From: Nocardia aobensis NBRC 100429
Lineage (GTDB): Bacteria; Actinomycetota; Actinomycetes; Mycobacteriales; Mycobacteriaceae
Reading direction: 5' to 3'
Assembly: GCF_000308375.1 (NCBI RefSeq)
Contig: NZ_BAFQ01000292.1
Location: forward strand, 1 to 62,108
Length of the DNA stretch: 62,108 bases
Part shown: piece by piece, positions 32,832 through 41,701 of the stretch
How positions within the stretch are numbered: the stretch's first letter is position 1
How the letters are laid out: each line of letters starts with the position of its first letter
The notes under the pieces: generated by a model
The model's input: the letters and a program-made list of their open reading frames with translations, nothing else
The model's database searches: none
What the model was told of the DNA's origin: nothing
Position numbers and translations under genes: made by a program

Positions 32832-33590
32832 CGCCAACCCCCTGTCGTCGTGCCGTACCAGTTGTCCGTTCTGCCGCGCCGCGCGCTGTCACCACCACCG
32901 CCCACCGATCCGAGCGGCGGACCCACCACACCCGATCCGTGCAGTCTAGAGCGTCGTCCGATCGGGCGGAGCAGCGGTCGCATATGCCACAGAGAGCTGT
33001 CCAGACTAACGGATTCGCTTGCGACGAGCAAAAACTCGTCCGGGCCACGCTCGGCCCCTCCGGCGTGACCACCACCGCGGCGCCGGTTCGCGAACCCACC
33101 TGGTGCACCTCCCTGCCCGACCGAATGTGTGGAGACATGCTAACTGTCAGCGATCGCGCCGCGGCCCGGCATCCGGGTCGCACGGGCCCGCCACATCGAC
33201 TGCGCGGCCCCGACCGGGCGATGTCCGGGCGACGGATTCGGCCTGCCCTGTTCGGCTCCCATCCGCGATCCGCCGTATCGCACACGACTCGGCAGCCCCC
33301 GTCCCGAACCGCTTCACCAGCGCCGCCCTGCCGCTAGCCGTCGGTTTGCTCTCCGGCGGCACGGAGAGGAGTAACCGAATCCGCACCGGTCACTGCCCGG
33401 ACGGGTGCCGGCGCATCGCGGCCCCGTCCACGGCAGTAGCCACCGAACGACGCTCGGGCGCGTCCCTCGTGTCGCCGCGGCCGGCCGGTGGCTCCGGCGA
33501 CGAGACGACGCGGCCCGTGCCGTACGCACCCGGGACAGCGGCGGACCCGTTCGCGGACTTCACCCAGCGCGACCCGCACCGAGAGACGAC
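32832..33590. other. Long intergenic region without a gene
   Basis: About 760 bases (up to the terminator at 33591). Several open frames exist on both strands, but all are Arg/Pro-rich, overlap each other and lack ribosome-binding sites. I looked for a fluoride riboswitch ahead of the DUF190 gene and saw none. Confidence 0.5.
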
Positions 33591-33621
33591 GGTGCCCCGG
33601 ACTCGTCGAGTCCGGGGCACC
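33591..33621. terminator. Strong hairpin terminator
   Basis: GGTGCCCCGGACTC and GAGTCCGGGGCACC form a perfect 14-bp stem with a three-base loop, 48 bases beyond the stop of the leftward MFS gene. A second, imperfect stem (GTCAC/GTGAC arms, about 33631-33657) lies between it and the gene. Confidence 0.75.
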
Positions 33622-33668
33622 TATCCGATTGTCACGCAGGGTGATTCACCCTGTGACCGCGGTCGTGC

Positions 33669-35185
33669 TCAGTGCGCCAGCACCGGCTCGCCCTCGGCCG
33701 GGGCCGGTGCGGTGCTGGGCATCAGCACCGCCGCGGCGACCGCGCCGACCACGAAAATCGCTGTCGCCCACCAGAAGCTGGTGGTGTAGCTCTTGATCAG
33801 CGATTCGGCGACCGCGAGCTGGGTGGGCTGGCGGCCGGACAGGTAGTTCGCCGCCGCCGAGGACGCGATGGTGCTCAGCAACGCGGTACCGATCGAGCCA
33901 CCGACCTGCTGGCTGGTGTTCACCATCGCCGAGGCCACACCGGCGTCCTCGTGGTGCACACCGGCGGTCGACCCCTGGAAGGCGGTCGACATGGCGCCAC
34001 CGAGACCCAGGCCCAGCAGGATCAACGCCGGGAGGATGTGCGAGGCGTAGCCGGTGTCCAGTCCGATCCGGGTCAGCCACGCCATCCCGGCGGCCGCGAT
34101 CAGGAAGCCGGCGGCGACGGTGATCTTCGGTCCGATCCTGGGCAGCAGCAGCGAGGGCACCGTGGTCGAGGAGGCGATCATCGCCGCGATCATCGGCAGG
34201 AACGCGACGCCGGTCATGATCGGCGAGTACTTCAGCGTCAGCTGCATGTAGTAGGTCAGGAACAGGAAGATCGCGAACATCCCGATACCCATGACGAAGA
34301 CCGTCATGTAGGAACCGGCCGGGTGCGGTCGAGCAGGATCCGCAGCGGCAGCAGCGGGTGCTCGACGCGGGTCTGGAGCCACGCGAACACGCCCAGCAGC
34401 ACCGCACCGCCGATGAGGAAGGTCAGGGTGAGCCCGTTGGACCAGCCGTGCGATTCCGCGTGCGAGAAGCCGTAGACGATGCCGAACAGGGCGGCACTGA
34501 CCGTGATCGTGCCCGGGATGTCGAGCTTGGGCCGGTGCTCGGCGGTGTGCTTGGCCAGCAGCAGCACGGCGCCGACCAGCGCGACGGCGGCGAAGATCAG
34601 GTTGACGTACATCACCCAGCGCCACGAGGCCCATTCGGTGAGCGCGCCACCGAGCAGCAGGCCGAGCGCGCCACCGGTACCGGCGACGGCACCGAAGATG
34701 CCGAAGGCCTTGGCCCGCTCCGACGGTTCGGTGAAGGTCACCGTCAGCAGCGACAACGCGGCGGGCGCGAGGAGAGCGCCGAACACACCCTGGGCGACAC
34801 GAGCCACCACGAGCATTTCGAAGCCGTTGGCCGCGCCACCGACCGCGGAGGCGACCGCGAAGCCGACCAGTCCGATGATGAAGGTGGTGCGTCTGCCGAA
34901 CAGATCGCTCAGCCGGCCGCCCAGCAGCAGGAGGCTGCCGAAGGCCAGGGCATAACCGGTGACCACCCACTGGCGGTCGGCGTTGGAGAAGCCGAGGTCC
35001 AATTGGGCCTCGGGAAGTGCGATATTCACCACGGTCGCGTCCAGCACGACCATCAGCTGGGCGACGCCGAGCACGGCGAGCACCCACCAGCGCATTGCGT
35101 GCGAGCCACGGCGGCCCGCGGAGCCGGACGAATGCCTCGACGGCAGGTCCGACCGGCTCTTTTCGAGATCGATCGCGGAAGTCAT
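33669..35185 (-). pseudogene. DHA2-type MFS exporter, frameshifted
   Basis: The reading starts at ATG 35185 with AAGGAA upstream and encodes a normal 14-helix exporter N-half (LDATVVNIALPEAQ, GGRLSDLFGRRTTFIIG, LLGGALTEWASWRW) up to LPLRILLDRTR. There it hits a stop at 34304. The second half continues in another frame as GSYMTVFVMGIGMFAIFLFL through to the end at 33669. Restoring one G near 34317-34323 (CGGCC to CGGGCC) rejoins the frames into about 505 residues. It is either a true loss-of-function mutation or a sequencing deletion in a G run. Both halves are otherwise intact, so the event is recent or artefactual. Confidence 0.85.
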
Positions 35186-35226
35186 GGGGTTCCTTGTCCG
35201 ACGGCGGTTGAGGTGGAAGTTGAAGT

Positions 35227-35283
35227 GGAGGAGTCGCCTCCGCTTGCATGGAAAGCTATCACGATAACGGAGAGAGCGCCTCC
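35227..35283. promoter_or_regulatory. Two identical-spacing palindromes between the MFS gene and tetR
   Basis: GGAG-GAGTCGC-CTCC (35227-35241) and GGAG-AGAGCGC-CTCC (35269-35283) share arms and a 7-base spacer and are 42 bases apart (four helical turns). They lie in the divergent gap, so they are probable sites for the TetR protein encoded next door. Confidence 0.65.
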
Positions 35284-35314
35284 GGTTAATCCCCGAACTT
35301 GGTAATATCGCAGT

Positions 35315-35989
35315 GTGAATCACGCCACGGCCGCTCCCGCTCCCCGGCGCCTGCGCGCCGATGCCGCCCGCAACCACGCGCGGATCCTCAGAGCGGCCAG
35401 AGACCTGTTCGCCGATCGTGGCCTGGAGGTGACCCTCGACGACGTCGCGGAGGCGGCCGGCGTGGGCGTGGGCACGGTCTACCGGCGCTTCGCGAACAAG
35501 CAGGAGCTCATCGGCGAGGTCTTCGACCAGACCGTCACCGATATGGCCGAGGCGACCGAGGCCGCCTATGCCGATCCCGACACCTGGCACGGACTGACCG
35601 TGCTGTTCGAGTGGTGCTGCGAACATATGGCCAGCAACCGCGGCTTCGGTGAGGTGATGCTCGAGCTGCCCGACGCCATGGAGCGCTTCGTCTCGGTTCG
35701 CGAACGGATCAAGCCGATGGTCACCAGGTTGTTCGACAAGGCCGCCGCCGAGGGCGTCCTGCGGCCCGGGATCGCCGCGTCGGACTTCTTCGCGATGATC
35801 AACATGGTGGAGGCGATCGCAAGCTTCGCCAAGCCGGTGAATCCCGAGGTCTGGCGCCGCTACATGGCCATCGTCCTGGACGGCGTGCGCGGCGACTGCA
35901 TCCCGCGGCAACAGCTGACGGTTCCGCCCCTGAACGACGACGACGTCGATCAAGCGAAGGAAGCCGTATTCGCCTGCCGCAGAAGGTAA
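35315..35989 (+). CDS. TetR-family regulator of the adjacent exporter
   Basis: A 224-residue repressor: HTH at about residues 40-70 (VTLDDVAEAAGVGVGTVYRR, FANKQELIGEVF). The C-terminal domain (NRGFGEVMLELPDAMERFVS) is typical of TetR proteins next to MFS drug exporters. Divergent from the frameshifted exporter with two palindromes between. The intact regulator beside a broken target is notable. Confidence 0.92.
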   Translation: MNHATAAPAPRRLRADAARNHARILRAARDLFADRGLEVTLDDVAEAAGVGVGTVYRRFANKQELIGEVFDQTVTDMAEATEAAYADPDTWHGLTVLFEWCCEHMASNRGFGEVMLELPDAMERFVSVRERIKPMVTRLFDKAAAEGVLRPGIAASDFFAMINMVEAIASFAKPVNPEVWRRYMAIVLDGVRGDCIPRQQLTVPPLNDDDVDQAKEAVFACRRR

Positions 35990-36139
35990 TTCCCTGCCCG
36001 GCACCGTGCACCCGCCAACGTTACCGAGCGATCACCCCGCAACGTAAGTACCGCGTCCCGATCGCGGACGTGTGATCGGACACGTTCGCGCTCGAACGAG
36101 GGCTGGCGCACAGTTCGGCCATGTTCTAAAGTTGGACGC

Positions 36140-37438
36140 ATGACCAATTCGTGGGTGAACTGGGCCGGCGATCAACGGTGCGCGCCGGCCACCTACGCCG
36201 CTCCGCGCACACGTGACGACGTCGCCGAACTTCTGGCCCGGGCCGAGGCCGAGGGCCATACCGTGCGCGTGGCCGGAGCCGGGCATTCGTTCACCGACAC
36301 CGTGCTCACCGACGGCACCCTGTTGCAGCTCTCGCAGCTGAACCGGATTCTGCAGGTCGACCGCGCCACGGGCCTGGCGCGCGTGGAGGCGGGTGCGACG
36401 CTGAACGAGCTGAGTACCGCCCTGCACCCGCTCGGCCTGGCCTTCCCCAACCTCGGCGACATCGATGTGCAGTCGATCGCCGGCGCGACCGCGACCGCCA
36501 CCCACGGCACCGGCGCGGCGCTGCAGAACATTTCCGCCGCACTGCATTCGGTGGAACTGATGCTCGCCGACGGGAGCGTGATCGAACTCGACGAACGCAG
36601 CGACCCCGACGGCTGGCGCGCGGCACGGGTGAACCTCGGCGCACTCGGTGTGGTGACCGCGGTGACGCTGCAGCTGGTGCCGTCGTTCGTCCTCGAGGGA
36701 GTCGAGCGGCCCGTTCCGGTCGAGGAGGTGCTGACCGATCTGGACGAATTCGTCGACGGCAACGAACATTTCGAGTTCTACATGTTCGCGCACAGCCCAC
36801 TGGCGATGACCAAGCGCAACAACCGCGTCCAGCTCGCCGAACAGCCCCGCGCCAAGGCCGTGGACTGGTTCGCCGACATCCTGATGTCCAACCACACCTT
36901 CGACGCGCTGTGCCGCCTCGCCCGCCGGCAACCGAGCCTGATCCCGTGGATCCACCGCGGCGCGGCCTATGCCGGCAGCTACCGCCGCCAGATCGACCGC
37001 TCCTACCGAGTCTTCGCCTCCCCCAGGCTGTTTCGCTTCACCGAGATGGAATACGCCATCCCGCGCGAATACGCCGTCGACGCCATTCGCGAGATCAAAG
37101 CCGTTGGGCAGCACTTCGATTCGCCGATGCCGACCGAGGTGCGATTCGTGGCGCCCGACGACGCGTTCCTTTCCCCCGCCGGAGGTCGCGACACCTGCTA
37201 CATCGCCGTGCACCAATACCGCGGCATGGACTACGAACCGTATTTCCGTGCCTGCGAAGCGATTTTCGATCGCTACCACGGCCGGCCGCACTGGGGTAAG
37301 CGCCACTTCCAGACCGCGGAAACACTGCGCGGGCGCTATCCGGAGTGGGATCGCTTCCAGGATGTGCGACGGCGGCTGGATCCGAAGGGCCGCTTCGCCA
37401 ACGCTTATGTCGAGCGGGTGCTCGGTCCCCTCGACTGA
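36140..37438 (+). CDS. D-arabinono-1,4-lactone / L-gulonolactone oxidase family
   Basis: A 432-residue FAD oxidoreductase (vanillyl-alcohol-oxidase fold). FAD-binding N-domain: VRVAGAGHSFTDTVLTDGTL, LGDIDVQSIAGATATATHGT and NLGALGVVTAVTLQLVP. The C-terminal ALO domain ends with PHWGKRHFQTAETLRGRYPE. The His in GAGHS is the usual covalent-flavin position. Oxidises aldono-lactones in ascorbate-like synthesis (family knowledge). ATG 36140; no obvious operon partner. Confidence 0.92.
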   Translation: MTNSWVNWAGDQRCAPATYAAPRTRDDVAELLARAEAEGHTVRVAGAGHSFTDTVLTDGTLLQLSQLNRILQVDRATGLARVEAGATLNELSTALHPLGLAFPNLGDIDVQSIAGATATATHGTGAALQNISAALHSVELMLADGSVIELDERSDPDGWRAARVNLGALGVVTAVTLQLVPSFVLEGVERPVPVEEVLTDLDEFVDGNEHFEFYMFAHSPLAMTKRNNRVQLAEQPRAKAVDWFADILMSNHTFDALCRLARRQPSLIPWIHRGAAYAGSYRRQIDRSYRVFASPRLFRFTEMEYAIPREYAVDAIREIKAVGQHFDSPMPTEVRFVAPDDAFLSPAGGRDTCYIAVHQYRGMDYEPYFRACEAIFDRYHGRPHWGKRHFQTAETLRGRYPEWDRFQDVRRRLDPKGRFANAYVERVLGPLD

Positions 37439-37492
37439 ACGGACCGCCTCGTCCGGCTCCGGGAAACGTTGGCGGCGAGGCTGTTTCGCCCG

Positions 37493-38074
37493 CTACCGCG
37501 CCCGCGCGGTGCGGCCGCGATCGGCGAGCCGCAACTCCAGCGACACCGGCACGGCGTCGACCTCCAGCGCCTGCCGCAGCCGGCCCACCGCATCGGAGAG
37601 AATGCGCCGGCGCAGCGCGGTCAGATCGGCGTCGGGCTCCGCCGTGACCACCAGGTGCAGTTCCGGTGCGCGACCCGGACCCGACAGCCTGGCCTGCGCC
37701 GACCGCACCTCCGGATAGGACTCGATATCGGTCGCCACCGGGGCGGCCGCGACATTCGAATCCATCAGCGTCTCACCGGAATTACCGACCGTGCCGATAT
37801 GCCAGCGCATCCGTGCCGGCAGCCGCGCGAACTGGGCGGCCAGCCATCGCAGCGCCGCCAGGCCCACGACCACCGCGCCCGCCACCACCGCCACGAACAC
37901 CCACTGCGACGGTTCGGCGGTGCCGGGTACCAGCGGCGCGTCCCGGTCGACCCAGTGCAGCACCCCGGCGTACGCGAGAATGGCATAGGCGCCCGCGAGA
38001 ATCAGCGCCAGCCCGATGAGCGCGAGCAACGCCCGATTGAGCCGTGCAGGACGATTGGCCGAGCTCGAACTCAC
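37493..38074 (-). CDS. AmaP-like alkaline-shock membrane anchor protein
   Basis: A 193-residue protein with two membrane segments (ALLALIGLALILAGAYAILA and WVFVAVVAGAVVVGLAALRW) and a C-terminal soluble domain that resembles a single Asp23-like fold (VRSAQARLSGPGRAPELHLV). AmaP proteins tether Asp23 to the membrane in Gram-positives. GTG start after AGGAGG. Last gene of the envelope-stress operon. Confidence 0.78.
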   Translation of the reverse strand: MSSSSANRPARLNRALLALIGLALILAGAYAILAYAGVLHWVDRDAPLVPGTAEPSQWVFVAVVAGAVVVGLAALRWLAAQFARLPARMRWHIGTVGNSGETLMDSNVAAAPVATDIESYPEVRSAQARLSGPGRAPELHLVVTAEPDADLTALRRRILSDAVGRLRQALEVDAVPVSLELRLADRGRTARAR

Positions 38075-38145
38075 AACACCTCCTGTGACCTGCGGGACAC
38101 CCGCACCCGGTCGGTGTCGCGAGCCGCTGCGCGATTGTCGCTCAC
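38071..38145 (-). CDS. Candidate 24-residue peptide coupling two envelope-stress genes
   Basis: Between the DUF6286 and AmaP-like genes a short frame starts at a GTG overlapping the upstream TGA and stops at a TGA overlapping the downstream GTG (GTGA at both ends). Both junctions carry the same GGAGGTGTTGTGAG sequence, so this may be a duplicated junction rather than a selected peptide. Confidence 0.3.
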   Translation of the reverse strand: MSDNRAAARDTDRVRVSRRSQEVL

Positions 38146-38714
38146 AACACCTCCTTGCGAACATGCACTCGCTTGTCCACCCGCTCCGGCTGCTGCGCCG
38201 CGCGCAGGCGGGTGCTGACGGGTGGGGCGGATTTCGGGGCGATGCGGGCCAGGCGGTCGCCGACGGCGGCGTTGACCGTCTGCTCCAGATCGGCGTGGTC
38301 GGGGTGGGCGGCGCGGCCGGTGACCCGAATGTTCTTGCGGCCGCGGCGAACTCGCGCCGCTTCGAGGCCGGCGACCGAGCCCGCGGCATCGGTCAGGGCG
38401 CCGTCCAGACTGCGCCGGGTGATTCCGGCGTCCATCCCTTCCTCGGCGTCCAGCGCTTCCACCACGCGCCGGCCGGGCAGCAGCGCCGCGAGCAGCAGCA
38501 CCGCACCGAGCACCACCAGCGCGATGCCGACACCGAGCACCCAGTAGCTGTGCCAGGTCGTGTCGTGCAGACGCACCGCGATGCTGTGGTAGGACACCAA
38601 CTCCTTCGCGTTGCCCAGGTTCTGGATCAGCGACACCGCCACGAGGACCGCGATCACCAGCAACGCCAGTGCGACCAGTACGGCCGGGGTGATGCGCCGG
38701 GGCCTGCGGTTCAT
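38142..38714 (-). CDS. DUF6286-type membrane protein of the Asp23 cluster
   Basis: A 190-residue protein: two membrane segments (AVLVALALLVIAVLVAVSLI and YWVLGVGIALVVLGAVLLLA), then a basic soluble C-terminal domain of about 100 residues. Commonly encoded with Asp23/Gls24 proteins in actinobacteria. ATG 38714 overlaps the stop of the preceding gene (ATGA). DUF number recalled from memory. Confidence 0.72.
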   Translation of the reverse strand: MNRRPRRITPAVLVALALLVIAVLVAVSLIQNLGNAKELVSYHSIAVRLHDTTWHSYWVLGVGIALVVLGAVLLLAALLPGRRVVEALDAEEGMDAGITRRSLDGALTDAAGSVAGLEAARVRRGRKNIRVTGRAAHPDHADLEQTVNAAVGDRLARIAPKSAPPVSTRLRAAQQPERVDKRVHVRKEVL

Positions 38715-39061
38715 CGCAGCCGTCCGGTGGGTTCGATCGTGTTGACCAGTTCGGACACCTCGATGTCCACGCGTGGAACGACCAGTCCGGACAGTTCGTG
38801 GGTGCGCTGCATCAGATGCTCGCGGCACGCCTCGGTGACCACCGCGACCGGCGTCGGATAGCTGATCGGCAGGCGTACCCGCAGCACGGCGGTATCGGCC
38901 GTCACGCGCGCGGACACCTCGGGGCCGGCGGCGACACCGTCGACCTCACGCGCCGCCCGCGCCGCCAAGCGCCGCACCGCACGCTCGGACACGGTGGTGC
39001 GACCCCGGTACTCGGCCGCGGAGAGCAGCGACGCCGGCGCCGTCTCCGCGGCGGCACTCAT
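38711..39061 (-). CDS. Asp23/Gls24-family envelope-stress protein
   Basis: A 116-residue soluble protein with the Asp23 pattern: TTVSERAVRRLAARAAREVD, the strand TAVLRVRLPISYPTPV and RVDIEVSELV. Predicted to gather beneath the membrane through the membrane partners of the operon. Overlaps its neighbours by four bases on both sides. Confidence 0.8.
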   Translation of the reverse strand: MSAAAETAPASLLSAAEYRGRTTVSERAVRRLAARAAREVDGVAAGPEVSARVTADTAVLRVRLPISYPTPVAVVTEACREHLMQRTHELSGLVVPRVDIEVSELVNTIEPTGRLR

Positions 39062-39246
39062 TTCCGGCCCCGATCCTGCGCCGAACGGATCAGGCCGGAC
39101 AGGTCGACATGGCCGTCGAGCCAGCGGCCGATCACCAGTCCCAGCGCACCGAAGATCAGCACCACCGCGAAGGCCCCGAAACCGCCGAACGCCGCGGCGA
39201 AACCGAGGGAGAGACCGAAGATCAGGCAGATCGTGGTGGCGTTCAT
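39058..39246 (-). CDS. Small DUF2273-like membrane protein
   Basis: A 62-residue protein, mostly two hydrophobic segments (TTICLIFGLSLGFAAAFGGF and GAFAVVLIFGALGLVIGRWL), with a charged C-terminus (SAQDRGRK). Short two-helix DUF2273-like proteins are a standard member of Asp23 operons. ATG 39246; an open frame extends upstream, but a start there would overlap the previous gene. Confidence 0.72.
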   Translation of the reverse strand: MNATTICLIFGLSLGFAAAFGGFGAFAVVLIFGALGLVIGRWLDGHVDLSGLIRSAQDRGRK

Positions 39247-39247
39247 A

Positions 39248-39763
39248 TCACTGCACCCGTTCGCGGGCCGGCGGCTGATCCTCGTCCTCTTCGATGAAGA
39301 CGTCATTGACGTTGATGTTCACCTCGACCACCTCGAGTCCGGTCATCTGCTCGATCGCGGTGATGACGTTGCGGCGCACCGCGCGAGCCAATTCGGCGAT
39401 GGACACGCCGTATTCGACGACGATCTCCAGGTCCACCGCCGCCTGCGTCTCGCCGACCTCGACCGAAACCCCTTGTCCCACACTGGCCGAAGCACCGGGA
39501 ATGCGATCGCGGAAGGCGCCGAACGCGCGCGCCGCGCCACCGCCGAGGTTGTGCACCCCGCGCACCTCGCGGGTCGCCAACCCGGCGATCTTCTGGACGA
39601 CGGCATCAGCGATGGCGGTCGTGCCCTGATCGCTGACCAGCGCGCTGCTGGTCCGGGCGGGCGCTTTGGCCGCGGCTCCGCTCTGGCCCGCGCCGCCCCC
39701 GGTGTCCTTACCCGCTTCGGCCCTGGCGTTCTCCGCGCCCTTACCGGCTGTCGTGCTGGTCAT
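39248..39763 (-). CDS. Asp23/Gls24-family envelope-stress protein (main copy)
   Basis: A 171-residue protein with an Ala/Gly/Lys-rich N-terminal 45 residues and then a full Asp23 domain: VVQKIAGLATREVRGVHNLG, VSVEVGETQAAVDLEIVVEY and TAIEQMTGLEVVEVNINVND. Best preserved family member in the operon. ATG 39763 with GGAGG upstream; a 99-base gap before it could hold an internal promoter. Confidence 0.9.
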   Translation of the reverse strand: MTSTTAGKGAENARAEAGKDTGGGAGQSGAAAKAPARTSSALVSDQGTTAIADAVVQKIAGLATREVRGVHNLGGGAARAFGAFRDRIPGASASVGQGVSVEVGETQAAVDLEIVVEYGVSIAELARAVRRNVITAIEQMTGLEVVEVNINVNDVFIEEDEDQPPARERVQ

Positions 39764-39862
39764 GATTACCTCCAGTTCAGTTCCCTTGCGGTACAGCGGA
39801 TAACGAACCTTCACTAGCTACGACACCGCCGACGGCGAAATGTCACGGGCGAGATCGATGAT

Positions 39863-40186
39863 CTAGGTAATCGCGGTGTCGAACGCTTCGGCGTCCAGAT
39901 CGGTGACCACGATCCGCAGTCGCGCACCGGCCCACCGGGTGGCGTCCTGCAGTTCGCCCACGGCCGCCGCGAGCTTGTCCAGCAGTGGCGGCAGCGGCAG
40001 CGCCGAGGCGATCACGCGGATCTCGACGACCTCGGCACTCACGTCCACCGCCGAGCGCGGACCCAGCCGCGGCACCCACTCGGCGAGGTCGACGCCCGGC
40101 GGCACGGCCGGACGCAATCCCGCCACCGATTCGATCGCGGCGACGATGTCGCCGGCCAGCTCGTCCTCGCTCACGGCCGCCGTCAC
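39863..40186 (-). CDS. Asp23-cluster protein of unknown function
   Basis: A 107-residue soluble protein (LAGDIVAAIESVAGLRPAVP, VDVSAEVVEIRVIASALPLP, ARLRIVVTDLD). Its strand pattern is compatible with a diverged Asp23-like fold, but the signature is weak. GTG 40186 overlaps the upstream TGA (GTGA), so it is co-translated with the Asp23 gene before it. Confidence 0.7.
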   Translation of the reverse strand: MTAAVSEDELAGDIVAAIESVAGLRPAVPPGVDLAEWVPRLGPRSAVDVSAEVVEIRVIASALPLPPLLDKLAAAVGELQDATRWAGARLRIVVTDLDAEAFDTAIT

Positions 40187-40563
40187 GACGCTCCCGGTGC
40201 GATATCGAGAATCGCCACCGACACCGCGTCGACGAGCATCCCGGTCTGTTGCGCGACCATCCGGACCACCTCCTGCTGTACCGCCTGCCCGACCTCGCCG
40301 ACCTGGCATCCGCCCCGCACCGACAGGTCGACCTGCACCTTCAGCCAGCCACCGCTGTGGCGGACGCGCACGCCCGCACCGGGTGCGATGTCCTGGCTGC
40401 TCCACCACTGCCGTCCCGTCCGGGCCAGATGGCCGAGCAAACCGAGAACACCGGGCTCCAGCCGCGCCACCCCGGGAACCGAGGCCGCGGCCCGAGCCGC
40501 TACTGCGGCGATTACCGCATCCGAGGCGATATATTCCGCTTTCTCCGCGAATCCCGCGCTCAC
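40183..40563 (-). CDS. Asp23/Gls24-family envelope-stress protein
   Basis: A 126-residue Asp23 protein: ASDAVIAAVAARAAASVPGV, VRHSGGWLKVQVDLSVRGGC, VQQEVVRMVAQQTGMLVDAV. GTG 40563 overlaps the stop of the anti-sigma fusion gene and is preceded by AGGAGGAG. Confidence 0.85.
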   Translation of the reverse strand: MSAGFAEKAEYIASDAVIAAVAARAAASVPGVARLEPGVLGLLGHLARTGRQWWSSQDIAPGAGVRVRHSGGWLKVQVDLSVRGGCQVGEVGQAVQQEVVRMVAQQTGMLVDAVSVAILDIAPGAS

Positions 40564-41144
40564 GGCTCCTCCTGGTAGACGTCCACCACGGTGATATCGA
40601 GCCGCTCCAGCGCCAGACCGGCCCGGGCCGTGGCCGCCGCCCGCACTCGTTCGCGCACCTGCGGAACGACGCGTTCGACCATGGTGTCGCCGTGCCGCAG
40701 CGAGATCGACAGCGCCACCGTGATCGCGTGGCGGCCGTCGGGATCGGCCCCGTGGTCGTCGATGCGGCAGCTGCGGGCGCGCACACCCGGCACGGTGTCG
40801 GCGGCATAGCGCAGCACCGCCGCGATGGCCTGTTCGCTCACCTCGATCGAGCCCGGATGCGGCGTGGTGAGGCTCACCATGCGTCCGCGCCGGACCTCGG
40901 CCCGTACCGCCGACATGATCCGGTCGAACATCGCGGGCGGCGGTGGATCCGGCTCGTCGACGAGTTCGCGGGTGGCGGCGCGCAGCGTGAGCAGACTCTC
41001 GCGCGCGGCCCCGCAGTGCGGGCACTCCGATTCGTGTTCGTCGGCCAGCCCCGCCTCCACGGCGTCGAGCCGGTCCCACACCTGTTCGACGCTGCGCCCG
41101 CAGGGCAGCGTGTAGTCGCTGTCGGTCATCTCCTTCAGCGCCAC
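40560..41144 (-). CDS. Anti-sigma-like zinc finger fused to an Asp23 domain
   Basis: A 194-residue protein. Residues about 10-60 carry H37-x3-C41-x2-C44 (ADEHESECPHCGAARESL), the ZAS arrangement of zinc-binding anti-sigma factors. After a Pro linker, residues about 85-190 form an Asp23/Gls24 domain (GSIEVSEQAIAAVLRYAADT, AITVALSISLRHGDTMVERV). GTG 41144 overlaps the end of the ECF sigma gene immediately upstream. It probably binds and inhibits that sigma factor, with the Asp23 part as sensor or location device (inference). No membrane segment, unlike most anti-sigmas. Confidence 0.82.
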   Translation of the reverse strand: MALKEMTDSDYTLPCGRSVEQVWDRLDAVEAGLADEHESECPHCGAARESLLTLRAATRELVDEPDPPPPAMFDRIMSAVRAEVRRGRMVSLTTPHPGSIEVSEQAIAAVLRYAADTVPGVRARSCRIDDHGADPDGRHAITVALSISLRHGDTMVERVVPQVRERVRAAATARAGLALERLDITVVDVYQEEP

Positions 41145-41701
41145 GGCTTCATCACCTCCGCCAATTGCGCCCGGGCTCGGGCGATCCGCCCCCGAACCGC
41201 GGTGGTGTTGGTGCCGACGATCTCGGCGATCTCCTCGTAGGAGCGGCCGTGCACCTCCCGCAGCAGCCAGCAGGCACGCTGTTCGGGTGTCAGCCGCTGC
41301 AACGCCGCGGTGAGCGCGGCCATCTCATCGTGCACCTGTGCCGCGTGTTCCGGCTGGGTCGCACGTTGCGGCGATTCGGTGGTGTCGAGATCCACGTCGG
41401 CGCGGTCCGGCCGGGACCGGATGACGTTGAGGCACCGATTGGTGGTCATCCGGTACAACCACCTCGGGAAGGCGCTGTCGTCCTGCAATTGAGCCAGGCG
41501 GCGCCACGCGGTGAGGAACACCTCCTGGATGACGTCCTCCGCCTCGGACCGGTCGGCCAGCATCCGCGCCGCCAACCGGAACATCGCTCCCTGATACCGC
41601 AGCACCAGTTGCTCGTAAGCCCGGACATCGCCGTCACGTGCGCGCCCGGTCAGGGTGGCGTCGTCCAGCGCTGCCTCGGGTGCCGTTGCCGCCTCGGTCA
41701 C
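41135..41701 (-). CDS. ECF sigma factor heading the envelope-stress operon
   Basis: A 188-residue sigma factor. Region 2: YEQLVLRYQGAMFRLAARML, EAEDVIQEVFLTAWRRLAQL, FPRWLYRMTTNRCLNVIRSR. Region 4: LTPEQRACWLLREVHGRSYE, then VGTNTTAVRGRIARARAQL. First gene of the run down to 37493 and overlapping the zinc-finger/Asp23 gene; an autoregulated sigma/anti-sigma pair is the simplest reading. Confidence 0.94.
   Translation of the reverse strand: MTEAATAPEAALDDATLTGRARDGDVRAYEQLVLRYQGAMFRLAARMLADRSEAEDVIQEVFLTAWRRLAQLQDDSAFPRWLYRMTTNRCLNVIRSRPDRADVDLDTTESPQRATQPEHAAQVHDEMAALTAALQRLTPEQRACWLLREVHGRSYEEIAEIVGTNTTAVRGRIARARAQLAEVMKPWR

Noticed and set aside
32832..33100. Possible fluoride riboswitch upstream of the DUF190 gene
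   Set aside because: The sequence before the ATG lacks the conserved fluoride-riboswitch elements.
33019..33660. Overlapping open frames in the 830-base gap after DUF190
   Set aside because: No ribosome-binding sites, no recognisable motifs, and all are Arg/Pro-rich on both strands.
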